From the NCBI GenBank assembly GCA_025451775.1, contig JANWJU010000092.1:1-43936 (forward strand): a DNA stretch of 43,936 bases, read 5' to 3'. Position 1 is the stretch's first letter, and each line of letters starts with the position of its first letter. The notes under the pieces were generated by a model. That model did no database searches, was not told where the DNA came from, and saw only the letters and a list, made by a program, of their open reading frames with translations. Below are positions 25,784 through 33,632 of the stretch, piece by piece. The DNA comes from Terriglobales bacterium. Its GTDB lineage: Bacteria; Acidobacteriota; Terriglobia; Terriglobales; SCQP01. Both the position numbers and the translations under genes were made by a program.

Positions 25784-26509
25784 CTACAGATGGCTGCAAT
25801 TTGCCAGACTTCCAGCTATTTTTCCCGAGGGCGTACGGCCGGAGCCGGCGATGAGGATCTCCACCAACCGCCGGGCGCTCTGCTGCCAGTCGGGGTCGGC
25901 CGCGACATGGGAGACTCCGATCAGGGCGCGCAACAGGTCGAAGGGATCGACGTCGCCGCGAATGTCACCGTGTTTGATGGCGCGCTGTACCAGCGCTGCA
26001 TGCGCTGCCTGCACCTGGCCGCGGGAACTCTCAAACAGCTTGGACGGATCTCCCGCAAACGTGCTCAGCACGGGAGCGATGAGCTGCTTGGCCGCAATGA
26101 GGTCAATGAACCGGAGCATCCACGCGCGCAACGCCTCGATAGGGGGCAGAGTCGCCGCGAACTGCCGTCCCGCGGCGACGAACTTATCCATTTCACTGCG
26201 ATATACCGCCTCGATCAGGGCATCCCGGGTGGGGAAGTGACGATAGAGTGTTCCCGCCCCTACGCCCGCCTGCTTGGCCATGTCATCCAGGCTGGCATTG
26301 GCGCCATCGCGGGTGAATGCCTGCTTGGCCGCATCCAAAATGCTTTCACGGTTCCGCTGTGCATCGGCGCGCGGTTTGCGCTGGGCGGAAGGTGAAGACT
26401 TCTTCTTCGCGGCCGGTTCGACTACTTGGTGAACAACGCCGGCAACTCCTTGCACGCCAGTGTGGCGGAAACGACTGAAGCCCAATTCGATGCCATCGTG
26501 AACGTGCAT
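25784..26509 (-). CDS. TetR-family regulator with displaced N-terminus
   Basis: The protein has the TetR DNA-binding domain: RNRESILDAAKQAFTRDGAN, ASLDDMAKQAGVGAGTLYRHFPTRDALIEAVY split across helices 2-4, followed by a helical ligand domain ending about ten residues before the stop. Conserved TetR sequence begins only near 26413 (AAKKKSSPSAQRKPR). No ATG lies there; the nearest in-frame starts (GTG at 26455, ATG at 26509) are inside the antisense of the SDR remnant. The native start appears to have been lost in a deletion that joined this gene to the truncated dehydrogenase, so expression is uncertain. The coordinates include the whole open frame. Confidence 0.65.
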   Translation of the reverse strand: MHVHDGIELGFSRFRHTGVQGVAGVVHQVVEPAAKKKSSPSAQRKPRADAQRNRESILDAAKQAFTRDGANASLDDMAKQAGVGAGTLYRHFPTRDALIEAVYRSEMDKFVAAGRQFAATLPPIEALRAWMLRFIDLIAAKQLIAPVLSTFAGDPSKLFESSRGQVQAAHAALVQRAIKHGDIRGDVDPFDLLRALIGVSHVAADPDWQQSARRLVEILIAGSGRTPSGKIAGSLANCSHL

Positions 26510-26914
26510 TTCAAAGGAGTTTACTTCCTGACCCAGAAGCTCCTGCCCTTGATCGAAGACGGCGGCCGCATCATCAACATCTCGTCGGGCTTGGCCCGCG
26601 TGGCGGTGCCCGGCAGTTCCGCCTATGGAGCCGCGAAAGGCGCGGTGGAAGTTTTAACCCGCTACCTGGCCAAGGAATTGGGCCCGCGCGGGATCACTGC
26701 CAATGTCGTCGCGCCGGGCGCGATTCAAACCGACTTTAGCGGCGGCATGGTGCGCGACAACCCTGCCGTCAACCAGATGGTGGCCGACAATACGGCGCTA
26801 GGCCGGGCGGGCGTGGCCGACGATATCGGCCCCATGATCGCGGCGCTTCTTGCCGACGAAAACCGCTGGGTCAATGGTCAGAGAATTGAAGTTTCGGGCG
26901 GCATGGCCCTTTGA
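26411..26914 (+). pseudogene. N-terminally truncated short-chain dehydrogenase (SDR)
   Basis: The frame reads GRFDYLVNNAGNSLHASVAE, then INISSGLARVAVPGSSAYGAAKGAVE (catalytic Ser, Tyr, Lys), GPRGITANVVAPGAIQTDF and a C-terminal WVNGQRIEVSGGMAL. These are the second two thirds of a classical SDR. The first 80 or so residues, including the TGxxxGIG cofactor loop, are missing. Sequence before 26411 belongs to the divergent TetR gene, so a deletion has fused the two. A TTG at 26426 gives the first possible start but the protein could not bind NAD(P) normally. It is most likely dead. Confidence 0.8.
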
Positions 26915-26948
26915 GGCCAAGCCGGGGCAGAAATGCGCCGGCGCGGGC

Positions 26949-26986
26949 TTGCGTTATGAACGATGTTTAGTATAATGAACACCGTT
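26949..26986 (+). promoter_or_regulatory. Promoter with palindromic operator for the second TetR gene
   Basis: A perfect TATAAT (26971-26976) has a weak TTGCGT (26949-26954) 16 bp upstream. Arms AACGATGTT (26959-26967) and AACACCGTT (26978-26986) form an inverted repeat matching at eight of nine positions and flank the -10. The gene's ATG at 26992 is 15 bases beyond the -10, so the transcript should have almost no leader. Confidence 0.7.
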
Positions 26987-26991
26987 TAGCG

Positions 26992-27600
26992 ATGACGGCA
27001 GCGCAACGGCAACGGGTTAGGGACGAGACGCGGGCGGCGATTCTGCACGCCGCCCGCCAGCTGTTTTTGCAGGGCGATGGCTTCTCGATGCGGCAGTTGG
27101 CGGCGCGGGTCGAGTGCTCGCCGGCAGCGCTGTACCTGCACTTCAAGAGCAAGGACGAGCTGCTGCAGGAGCTGATGCGGCGGAGTTTTGCGATTCTTTT
27201 TGAAGGCGCGGCAGCGGTGCAAGACCGTGCTGGAGAGGATCCGGTGGAGCGCGTTCGGCGCGGGATGCACGGCTATGTCCGCACAGGGTTGGCGCATCCG
27301 GACGAGTACCGGCTGGCGTTTTTGACGACGCTGCCGGAGCCGGACGGGACGCGCCCGCCGAACGCGGCCTTTGAACGGGTGCGGGAACGGGTGCGGCGCT
27401 GCCTGGACGCTCAGCGCTTTAGCCCGCCCCGGCCGCAGGCTGGAATCGAGGCCAACACCAGCCTCATCGCCCAAGCCCTGTGGTCGGCGGTGCATGGCGT
27501 CACGTCGCTGTTGATTTTGCGTCCGGGTTTTCCCTGGGTCAGCCGCGAGGCCCTGATCGCCAGGGTCGTCGACGGCGCCGTCGATAGTCTGGTGAGGTGA
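26992..27600 (+). CDS. TetR-family regulator (WHG-type C-terminal domain)
   Basis: The 202-residue protein has the TetR HTH: RAAILHAARQLFLQGDGFSM, RQLAARVECSPAALYLHFKSK, DELLQELMRRSFAILF. A C-terminal region follows with HPDEYRLAFLTTLP and the ALWSAVHGVTSLLI motif, as in TetR proteins with a WHG domain. The ATG at 26992 is nearly leaderless behind a TATAAT that is embedded in a palindrome, implying autoregulation. The stop is followed three bases later by the start of the Lnt-like gene, so the two form an operon and the regulator probably controls that enzyme. Inducer unknown. Confidence 0.85.
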   Translation: MTAAQRQRVRDETRAAILHAARQLFLQGDGFSMRQLAARVECSPAALYLHFKSKDELLQELMRRSFAILFEGAAAVQDRAGEDPVERVRRGMHGYVRTGLAHPDEYRLAFLTTLPEPDGTRPPNAAFERVRERVRRCLDAQRFSPPRPQAGIEANTSLIAQALWSAVHGVTSLLILRPGFPWVSREALIARVVDGAVDSLVR

Positions 27601-27603
27601 ATC

Positions 27604-29163
27604 ATGCCAACAGGAAAAAGCTGGCGGCAGGAAGCGGCCATCGGGAGCGGCCCAGCAAAGAGTGGCGAGCCACATTTCGTGGCGAGCGGCTGGGCTTGGC
27701 TGGTGGCTGGCGCGCTGTTGCTATTGGTCGACAACGGACGCAACAACATTGCCCTGGCGGCATGGCTGGCGCCTCTGTTCATGCTGCGCTTTTTGCGCGT
27801 GAACCGTACCCGGCTGGCGCTGGCGGCGGCGTACATCGTGATCCTGGCGACCCACGCGTTCGCCTGGCGCGGCATGATCCCGATCCCGCAGCCGTTTTAC
27901 ACCGCGTTTGTGATGGCCACCAGCGCGGTGGCGTTGCTGTGTTATCTCACCGACCGCTGGGTGGCGGACCGCCTGCCGGGCTTCGCCGCGACGCTGGCCT
28001 ATCCGCTCGCGCTGGTCACGTTCTTTTACCTCGACGGGTTCGGCCTGCACGGGAGTTGGGGATCGCCGGCGTATACCCAGGCCGGCGACTTGGCGCTGTT
28101 GCAGCTTCTTTCCGTCACCGGCCTGGCGGGTGTCACGTTCCTGATCGGATGGTTCGCCGCCGTGGCCAATCGCGTTTGGGATCGCGGTTGGGACTCGGTG
28201 GATGGGAAGCGGTCGGCGGCGCTCATCGCGGCCGTTTTGGCGGGCGTGGTGCTGGCGGGCGCCGCACGCCTGGCGTTTTTCCCGGCGGGCGCGGCGACGG
28301 TGCGCGTGGCCTCGCTCTCGCACCCCGATCTTCAGCCCGAAATCGATGACGCCATGTTCGACGACGTGATGCTCAACCGCGCCAGCGCCGCCGAGGTGGC
28401 GGCGTTCCGCCAGCGCTCCCGCACCATGAACGACGAATTACTGGCGCGCTCGGAACAGCAGGCGCAAGCCGGGGCGCGGATCGTCTTCTGGGCCGAGGAG
28501 AGCGCCGCGGTTCTCAACCTGGACGAGCCCGCGTTGCTCGCCCAAGGCGAGCAGCTCGCCGCCCGGCGCGGTATTTACCTGGGCATGGCGCTGGCCACCG
28601 TGACCCCCGGCCAACCGCATCCGGTGGAGAACGAGCTGGTCATGATCACGCCCCAGGGCACGGCCGCCTGGCGGTATCACAAAACGAAATTGACGCCCAG
28701 TTTCGAGCAAACCTATGACGTGCGCGGCGACGGCCGCTTGCCGGTGCTCGACACTCCCTTCGGCCGCCTCAGCGCCTTGATCTGCTACGACGCCGATTTC
28801 CCCCAATACATCGCGCAGGAGGGCCGGAGCCTTCACCCCGGGGTGGTGCTCGACCCCTCCAGCGATTGGCGGGCCATCGATCCCACGCACACCGAGATGG
28901 CGAGCTTCCGCGCCATCGAGCAGGGCTTCAACCTGGTACGCCAGACGCGGCTGGGCTTATCCGCGGCCTATGATTATCAGGGCCGGCAGCTCGCCGCCAT
29001 GGATCATTTCCGCACCGCCGATTACACCCTGGTCGCCGATGTCCCCACGCAGGGCACGCGCACCCTGTACGGCCGCTGGGGCGACTGGTTTGCCTGGCTG
29101 TGCATCGCCGCCTTCTGGGTCGTGTTCGGGGCCGCGATCGCCGCCCGCCACCGCCCGAATTAA
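27604..29163 (+). CDS. Lnt/nitrilase-superfamily membrane enzyme
   Basis: The 519-residue protein has about six to seven N-terminal membrane segments (about 28-230) followed by a carbon-nitrogen hydrolase domain. The catalytic triad is visible as Glu in FWAEES (about 297), Lys in YHKTKLTP (about 360) and Cys in LICYDADFP (C394). This is the layout of apolipoprotein N-acyltransferase, which N-acylates outer-membrane lipoproteins, but several details (YHKTKLTP, the HFRTADYTLVADVP tail) fit Lnt-like paralogues. A second, housekeeping Lnt is probably elsewhere. GAGGTGA inside the TetR gene supports the ATG at 27604. Residues 14-24 are encoded by a 32-bp dispersed repeat. Confidence 0.72.
   Translation: MPTGKSWRQEAAIGSGPAKSGEPHFVASGWAWLVAGALLLLVDNGRNNIALAAWLAPLFMLRFLRVNRTRLALAAAYIVILATHAFAWRGMIPIPQPFYTAFVMATSAVALLCYLTDRWVADRLPGFAATLAYPLALVTFFYLDGFGLHGSWGSPAYTQAGDLALLQLLSVTGLAGVTFLIGWFAAVANRVWDRGWDSVDGKRSAALIAAVLAGVVLAGAARLAFFPAGAATVRVASLSHPDLQPEIDDAMFDDVMLNRASAAEVAAFRQRSRTMNDELLARSEQQAQAGARIVFWAEESAAVLNLDEPALLAQGEQLAARRGIYLGMALATVTPGQPHPVENELVMITPQGTAAWRYHKTKLTPSFEQTYDVRGDGRLPVLDTPFGRLSALICYDADFPQYIAQEGRSLHPGVVLDPSSDWRAIDPTHTEMASFRAIEQGFNLVRQTRLGLSAAYDYQGRQLAAMDHFRTADYTLVADVPTQGTRTLYGRWGDWFAWLCIAAFWVVFGAAIAARHRPN
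27642..27673 (+). repeat. Dispersed 32-bp repeat, copy 2, inside the Lnt-like gene
   Basis: The sequence matches 25332-25363 at 28 of 32 positions and ends with the same GTGGCGAGCCAC hairpin. It lies within codons 14-24 of the enzyme gene without breaking the frame, just before the first membrane segment. Confidence 0.75.
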
Positions 29164-29936
29164 TGGAAAGTCTGCAGAACGTGCTGAAAGGTGGTGGCAT
29201 CGACGCGCCAGGCGCCGATGAACGGGTGTTCCAGCACCACGACCAAATACACCAGCAGGTACAGGTACCCGCTGGTGATCGAGCTGAGCAGGAGCTGCGA
29301 ACGCAAATATTGCGAGGGGATGAACCAGGTGGCGACCCAAATAAAGACCGCGCCCAGCAGCAGCACGATCCATAGCACCGCCGGCAGCCGCCGTTCGCTG
29401 TCGAGCAGGCGCTGCTGCCGGTCCTGGACGATGCTGTTATAGCTGGTGAGCATCTGCTCCATGAGGGCTTGCTGCTTCATCGTCGTCACCGGCAGATCCA
29501 TGATGGTGTCGCGCACCAAATCAAGTCCGGGGCTGGCCTCGAACATCACCCCGGCGTTGCCGGTGAGCATGTTGGGCCACTCCTTCTTGATGACGGCCTG
29601 GGTGTAGTCGCCCAGCGCCACGCTGACCACGCCGGCGTCGCCACTAGGAAAGTACTGGGCCAAGCCGTCGAGAATCCGCACCTGGTCGCTTTCGGCAATG
29701 GCGTTCAGCTCGGCCGCGTCCTGTTTCTGCCAAAGATCGATGGCCACCAGGCCCAGGAGCAGCCCGTAAAACACGGTGAGCATCTGCACGTAGCTGACGA
29801 TCGAGTCACTCGATTTGAACCAGCGCTGCACCATGCGGCGGCGCAGGATCAGTTCCAGAAATGGCCCGCACACCATGACGCACATCAAGGTGATGATCAG
29901 GCCGCCGCTGCTGAGGTTTTCGAGGAAGCCAAGCAT
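29160..29936 (-). CDS. DUF4239 membrane protein, copy B
   Basis: The 258-residue protein has two N-terminal membrane segments (about 11-27 and 49-67), a central domain of about 115 residues, and two C-terminal membrane segments (about 187-205 and 214-235). The central phrases YGLLLGLVAIDLWQ, DAAELNAIAESDQVRIL and RRLPAVLWIVLLLGAVF mark DUF4239, also called bestrophin-like. It is close to copy A (31254-32027), with the last 70 residues almost identical. It is the last gene of a three-gene minus operon with the UrtA-like gene 27 nt upstream. Its stop overlaps the stop of the convergent Lnt-like gene (TTAA). Function unknown. Confidence 0.82.
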   Translation of the reverse strand: MLGFLENLSSGGLIITLMCVMVCGPFLELILRRRMVQRWFKSSDSIVSYVQMLTVFYGLLLGLVAIDLWQKQDAAELNAIAESDQVRILDGLAQYFPSGDAGVVSVALGDYTQAVIKKEWPNMLTGNAGVMFEASPGLDLVRDTIMDLPVTTMKQQALMEQMLTSYNSIVQDRQQRLLDSERRLPAVLWIVLLLGAVFIWVATWFIPSQYLRSQLLLSSITSGYLYLLVYLVVVLEHPFIGAWRVDATTFQHVLQTFH

Positions 29937-29963
29937 GGTGTGGCGACGCCGCGCTCCCGGCGT

Positions 29964-31238
29964 TCAGTCGCTGTCCGGCACCACCTGCCCGGTGGGCCAG
30001 TTGCAGGCCCGGTTGCCATTCAGCTGGGGCAGCCAGGGATTGGGATCCAGCGGCTGGACCGAGCTATAACGCACCGCGATTTGGCCGTCGGATTGGATTT
30101 GCCCGATACGCAGCCACTTCCAGGTATGGCGGTTCACGGGGTCGATCTGCACCCGGCCCTCGGGCGCCTGCAGGGTTTGTCCGGCCGCGGCTTGGCGGAT
30201 GGCGCCGCTCGTGGTGGATTGCGCTTGGCGCACCGCTTGCGCCCAGAGTTTCACCTGGAAATAGGCCGCCTCCATGGGGTCGTCGGTGACGCGCCGGTCG
30301 CCATAACGGTTTTGGAATTTGGCAATGAAGGCGCGGTTGGCGGCGCCCGGCAGGCTCTCGAAGTAAGCCCACGCGGCATAATGCCCGGTGGTCGCGGCCG
30401 GGTCGATGTAACGGATCTCGGCCTCCGCCATGCTCATGGCCATGATGGGCACGTCCGCCGCCGCCAGCCCGGCGTCGTGGAACTGGCGGTACAAGGCGCG
30501 GTTGCTGGCGCCGTTGATGGTGCTGAACACCACATCGGGCCGGGCGGCGCGGATGCGCGCTATCGTGGCGGTGAAGTCACGGGTCCCCTCCGGCACGTAT
30601 TCTTCGCCCACCGCCGCGTGGCCCGCCTCGGCCAGGACCGCGCGCACAATGCGGTTGGCGGTGCGCGGATACACGTAATCGGAGCCCAACAGATACAGGC
30701 GCCGATGGCCGTTGTGCAGCAGCCACAGCACCGATGGAAACACCTGCTGGTGGGGCGTCGAGCCGGTGTAGATCACCTGGTTCGTGCACTCGTTGCCCTC
30801 GTACTGCACCGGATACCATAGCAGACCGTTGTAGTGCTCTAGCGCCGGCAGCATGGCCTTGCGGCAGGCTGATGTCCAGCAACCGAAGATCGAGCAGACG
30901 CGGTCCTGGGCGAGCAGGGCCGCGCACTTGCGGCTGAACTCGGCCGGATCGGAGGCGCCGTCTTCCACGATGGCCTGCACCGGACGGCCAAGGACGCCGC
31001 CGGCGGCGTTGAGTTCCTCGATGGCCAGCAGCGCCGCATCGCACAAGGGTGTTTCGCTGATCGCCATGCTGCCGCTCAGCGAGTGCAGGACGCCCACCTT
31101 GATCGGATCCGGCGTGCGCTCATGCTGCCACCCGACCGCCCCAAGCGCGAGGCCGGCCGCGCCCAGCCCCGCCACACCCGCCCGCTTGAGGAAGTCGCGC
31201 CGCGCCGTCCCTGTGCTGCCCTGGGGAAATTTAGCCAT
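29964..31238 (-). CDS. urtA: UrtA-type (urea/short-chain amide) periplasmic binding protein, Tat signal
   Basis: The 424-residue protein has a twin-arginine signal (TARRDFLKRAG, about 12-22, then a hydrophobic AGLGAAGLALGAVG). The mature protein reads like UrtA/FmdD binding proteins: IKVGVLHSLSGSMAISETPL, GCWTSACRKAMLPALEHYNG, LLWYPVQYEGNECTNQV, LLGSDYVYPRTANRI and STINGASNRALYRQF. UrtA normally feeds the UrtBCDE ABC importer with urea. None of those genes is in the window; instead both neighbours encode DUF4239 membrane proteins. It follows copy A by 15 nt and precedes copy B by 27 nt, so all three are surely co-transcribed. Ligand could be urea, an amide, or something related. Confidence 0.85.
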   Translation of the reverse strand: MAKFPQGSTGTARRDFLKRAGVAGLGAAGLALGAVGWQHERTPDPIKVGVLHSLSGSMAISETPLCDAALLAIEELNAAGGVLGRPVQAIVEDGASDPAEFSRKCAALLAQDRVCSIFGCWTSACRKAMLPALEHYNGLLWYPVQYEGNECTNQVIYTGSTPHQQVFPSVLWLLHNGHRRLYLLGSDYVYPRTANRIVRAVLAEAGHAAVGEEYVPEGTRDFTATIARIRAARPDVVFSTINGASNRALYRQFHDAGLAAADVPIMAMSMAEAEIRYIDPAATTGHYAAWAYFESLPGAANRAFIAKFQNRYGDRRVTDDPMEAAYFQVKLWAQAVRQAQSTTSGAIRQAAAGQTLQAPEGRVQIDPVNRHTWKWLRIGQIQSDGQIAVRYSSVQPLDPNPWLPQLNGNRACNWPTGQVVPDSD

Positions 31239-31253
31239 GCCGATCCCGTCGAT

Positions 31254-32027
31254 CTAATGGAACGTCTGCAGGACGTGCTGGTAGGCGGACGGGTCCACCC
31301 GCCAAGCGCCGATGAACGGATGCTCCAGCACCACCACCAGATACACCAAAAGAAACAGGTATCCGCTGGTAATCGAGCTGAGCAGAAGTTGTGAGCGCAG
31401 GTAGGGTGCTGGAATAAACCAGGTGGCCAGCCAGATGAAAACCGCACCCAGCAGGAGCACGGTCCACAACACCGCCGGCAGGCGGCGCTCCGTATCGAGC
31501 AGCCGCTGCTGCCGGGACGCGACGATGGAGTTGTAGTAGGTGAGCATCTGCGCCAGGATGGTTTGCTCGCCCGGCGTGGCCACCGGTACGTCCAGGATGG
31601 TGGCGCGCACCAGATCGAGTTCGGGACTGGACCCAAAGAGTATCTCGGTGTCACCCGACAACATCCGTGGCCATTCTTTTTTCACCACCCCCTGCGTGTA
31701 ATCCCCCAGCGCCACGCCGATCACCCCGGCCCCGCTGGGAAAGTATTGCGCCAAGCCGTTCAGAATGCGGACCTGGTTGCTCTCGGCGGTCACGTTCAAC
31801 TCCGCCGCGTCGTGCGTTTGCCACAGATCGACGACCACCAGGCCCAGCAGCAGGCCATAGAATACGGTGAGGATCTGAACATAATTGCTGATCGAGTCAC
31901 TCGAGGGGAACCAGCGCTGCAGCAGGCGGCGGCGCAGCATCAGTTCCAGCACCGGCCCGCACACCATGATGCTCAGCAGCAGGATCAAGACGCCGGCGGG
32001 GCTGAGATTGGCGAGGAAGGGAAGCAT
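31254..32027 (-). CDS. DUF4239 membrane protein, copy A
   Basis: The 257-residue protein has the same four-segment layout as copy B, with central phrases YVQILTVFYGLLLGLVVVDL, DAAELNVTAESNQVRIL and RRLPAVLWTVLLLGAVF. The two copies match at most positions over their whole lengths, differing mainly in the extramembrane domain around residues 115-160. The likely orientation puts that domain outside the cytoplasmic membrane, where a Tat-exported binding protein could meet it; this is inference from charge (RRR after the first segment). It is the first gene of the operon; a palindrome lies 29 bp upstream. Confidence 0.82.
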   Translation of the reverse strand: MLPFLANLSPAGVLILLLSIMVCGPVLELMLRRRLLQRWFPSSDSISNYVQILTVFYGLLLGLVVVDLWQTHDAAELNVTAESNQVRILNGLAQYFPSGAGVIGVALGDYTQGVVKKEWPRMLSGDTEILFGSSPELDLVRATILDVPVATPGEQTILAQMLTYYNSIVASRQQRLLDTERRLPAVLWTVLLLGAVFIWLATWFIPAPYLRSQLLLSSITSGYLFLLVYLVVVLEHPFIGAWRVDPSAYQHVLQTFH

Positions 32028-32055
32028 GCGGGTCAGGCCGGCGGCATCAGGCCTT

Positions 32056-32070
32056 GTGACTTTGAGTCAC
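32056..32070. promoter_or_regulatory. Palindrome upstream of the DUF4239-UrtA operon
   Basis: A perfect inverted repeat GTGACT-TTG-AGTCAC lies between the divergent DUF4239 (start 32027) and small secreted protein (start 32187) genes. It could be an operator for either. A consensus promoter is not evident. Confidence 0.4.
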
Positions 32071-32186
32071 GCAATACTGTAGCAGATGTTACCCCACCGG
32101 GGGGCAGCGGGCGAGGGGGCGGAATTGCGTGTAGACTGAGGGCGATCCAGCGGGGTCAATGTCCGCCGCGGGAGGATGGAACGAAT

Positions 32187-32600
32187 ATGAAGACACTGTT
32201 GATCGCCGCACTGTTCCTCATGGGCGCTGGCGCCGCCATGGCCGCCGCGCCCGCGCTCACCGGAAACTGGAACGTCCATATCAGCGTCGCTGGCACGGAC
32301 ATGGACCTGACCTGCGCCTGGACGCAGAATGATACCAAAATCACCGGGAGCTGTACCGATCCCCAGCACACGGTTCAGGTGACTGGGAGCGTGGTCGACA
32401 ACAAGTTCACCTGGACCTACAACTCCGAGTACAACGGCGACCCGATCACGGTGACCTACGCCGCCACGCTGGATGGTTCCAAAAACATCGCCGGCACCGT
32501 CGACGTCGAGCCCTACGCCGTCACCGGCGATTTCACCGCCACCCCGGCGCCTGCGGTTGCGCCCGCCGCGGCCCACGACGCCCCCGCGGGCGGGGCCTGA
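32187..32600 (+). CDS. Small secreted beta-rich protein
   Basis: The 137-residue product has a signal peptide (MKTLLIAALFLMGAGAAMA). A beta-rich domain follows beginning LTGNWNVHISVAGTDMDLTC, with KITGSCTDPQHTVQVTGSVV and AATLDGSKNIAGTVDVEPYA, then an Ala/Pro-rich tail. Two cysteines in the mature part could form a disulfide. The pattern resembles small exported lipocalin- or avidin-like proteins common in Acidobacteria, but no function is known. GGGAGGA at 32170-32176 supports the ATG at 32187. Divergent from the DUF4239 operon. Confidence 0.72.
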   Translation: MKTLLIAALFLMGAGAAMAAAPALTGNWNVHISVAGTDMDLTCAWTQNDTKITGSCTDPQHTVQVTGSVVDNKFTWTYNSEYNGDPITVTYAATLDGSKNIAGTVDVEPYAVTGDFTATPAPAVAPAAAHDAPAGGA

Positions 32601-32624
32601 AGCGCGGCATGGTACGCTGGCCTG

Positions 32625-33632
32625 GTGGGGGCGAGCGCCGAACCGTTTGATGCCGTCGTGGTGGTTTCCTTTGGCGGGCCTGAGCGCCGCGAGGACGTAG
32701 TCCCGTTCCTCGAGAATGTGCTGCGCGGCCGCAACGTGCCCCGCTCGCGGCTTGAGGAAGTCGCCGAGCACTACTACCAATTTGAGGGCCGCAGCCCCAT
32801 CGGTGCGGCCACGCGGGCCATGATCGCTGCCTTGCAGAGCGAATTGGAGGCCCACGGCCCCGCATGGCGCGTCTACGGCGGCAACCGCAACTGGCATCCC
32901 TTTCTCGAAGACACGCTGCGCCAGATGGCCGACGATGGCGTCCGCCGCGCGCTGGCGCTCGTCACCTCGGCATTCGGCTCTTACTCCGGCTGCCGCCAGT
33001 ACCTGGATGACATCGAGGGCGCCCGCCGTGCGGTGGGCGAACGTGCGCCCGTGGTGGAGAAGCTGCGGCTCTTCTATAATCACCCCGAATTCATCGCCAT
33101 CATGGCCGAGCGCGTGGCGGCCGGCGAAGGCGAACTGATCTTCACCGCGCACAGCATTCCCACCGCCATGGCGGCCACCGGGCCCTACCAGCAGCAGTTG
33201 GCGGAAGCCTGCGCCAGCGTGGCCGCCGCCGCTGGACGGGACCACTGGCGGCTGGCGTTCCAGAGCCGTAGCGGTCCGCCGCAGCAGCCTTGGCTCGAGC
33301 CCAGCCTCGAGACCGTGCTGACCGCCGCCCGGGCAGACGGGGCCGAAGCGGTGACCGTCGTTCCCATGGGCTTTCTCGCCGACCACATGGAGGTGGTCTT
33401 CGACCTTGACCTGGAGGCCCGGCAGCGCTGCGCCGCGCTCGGCTTGCGCATGACCCGGGTCCAAACCGCCGGCGCCCACCCCCGCTTTCCCGGCTTGGTT
33501 CGCGAGCTGATCCTGGAACGCACCGCCTCCGCCCCACGGCGCGCGCTGGGTCCATCCCCGCCTTGGCCCGACCGCTGCCCCGCCGGATGTTGTCAGCCTA
33601 GCGGCGCAGCAGGAATAGTTCGTCCAGCGTAG
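32625..33632 (+). CDS. hemH: Ferrochelatase (coproporphyrin/protoporphyrin)
   Basis: The enzyme inserts ferrous iron into a porphyrin near the end of heme synthesis. The 335-residue protein has AVVVVSFGGPERREDV at the N-terminus, the metal-site His176 in FTAHSIP, and Glu256 in FLADHMEVVFDLDLEA. The last phrase resembles coproporphyrin ferrochelatases of Gram-positive bacteria. C123 (SGCRQY) and a C-terminal cluster C318, C322, C323 could hold a [2Fe-2S] cluster as in some actinobacterial enzymes; this is not proven. The start is a GTG at 32625 with no clear ribosome site. The last 35 bases overlap the 3' end of fliJ on the other strand. Confidence 0.9.
   Translation: MGASAEPFDAVVVVSFGGPERREDVVPFLENVLRGRNVPRSRLEEVAEHYYQFEGRSPIGAATRAMIAALQSELEAHGPAWRVYGGNRNWHPFLEDTLRQMADDGVRRALALVTSAFGSYSGCRQYLDDIEGARRAVGERAPVVEKLRLFYNHPEFIAIMAERVAAGEGELIFTAHSIPTAMAATGPYQQQLAEACASVAAAAGRDHWRLAFQSRSGPPQQPWLEPSLETVLTAARADGAEAVTVVPMGFLADHMEVVFDLDLEARQRCAALGLRMTRVQTAGAHPRFPGLVRELILERTASAPRRALGPSPPWPDRCPAGCCQPSGAAGIVRPA

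Noticed and set aside
29469-30821. A 450-codon open frame on the plus strand
   Set aside because: It is the complement of the UrtA-like and DUF4239 genes and shows only a His/Gly/Arg-rich shadow composition.
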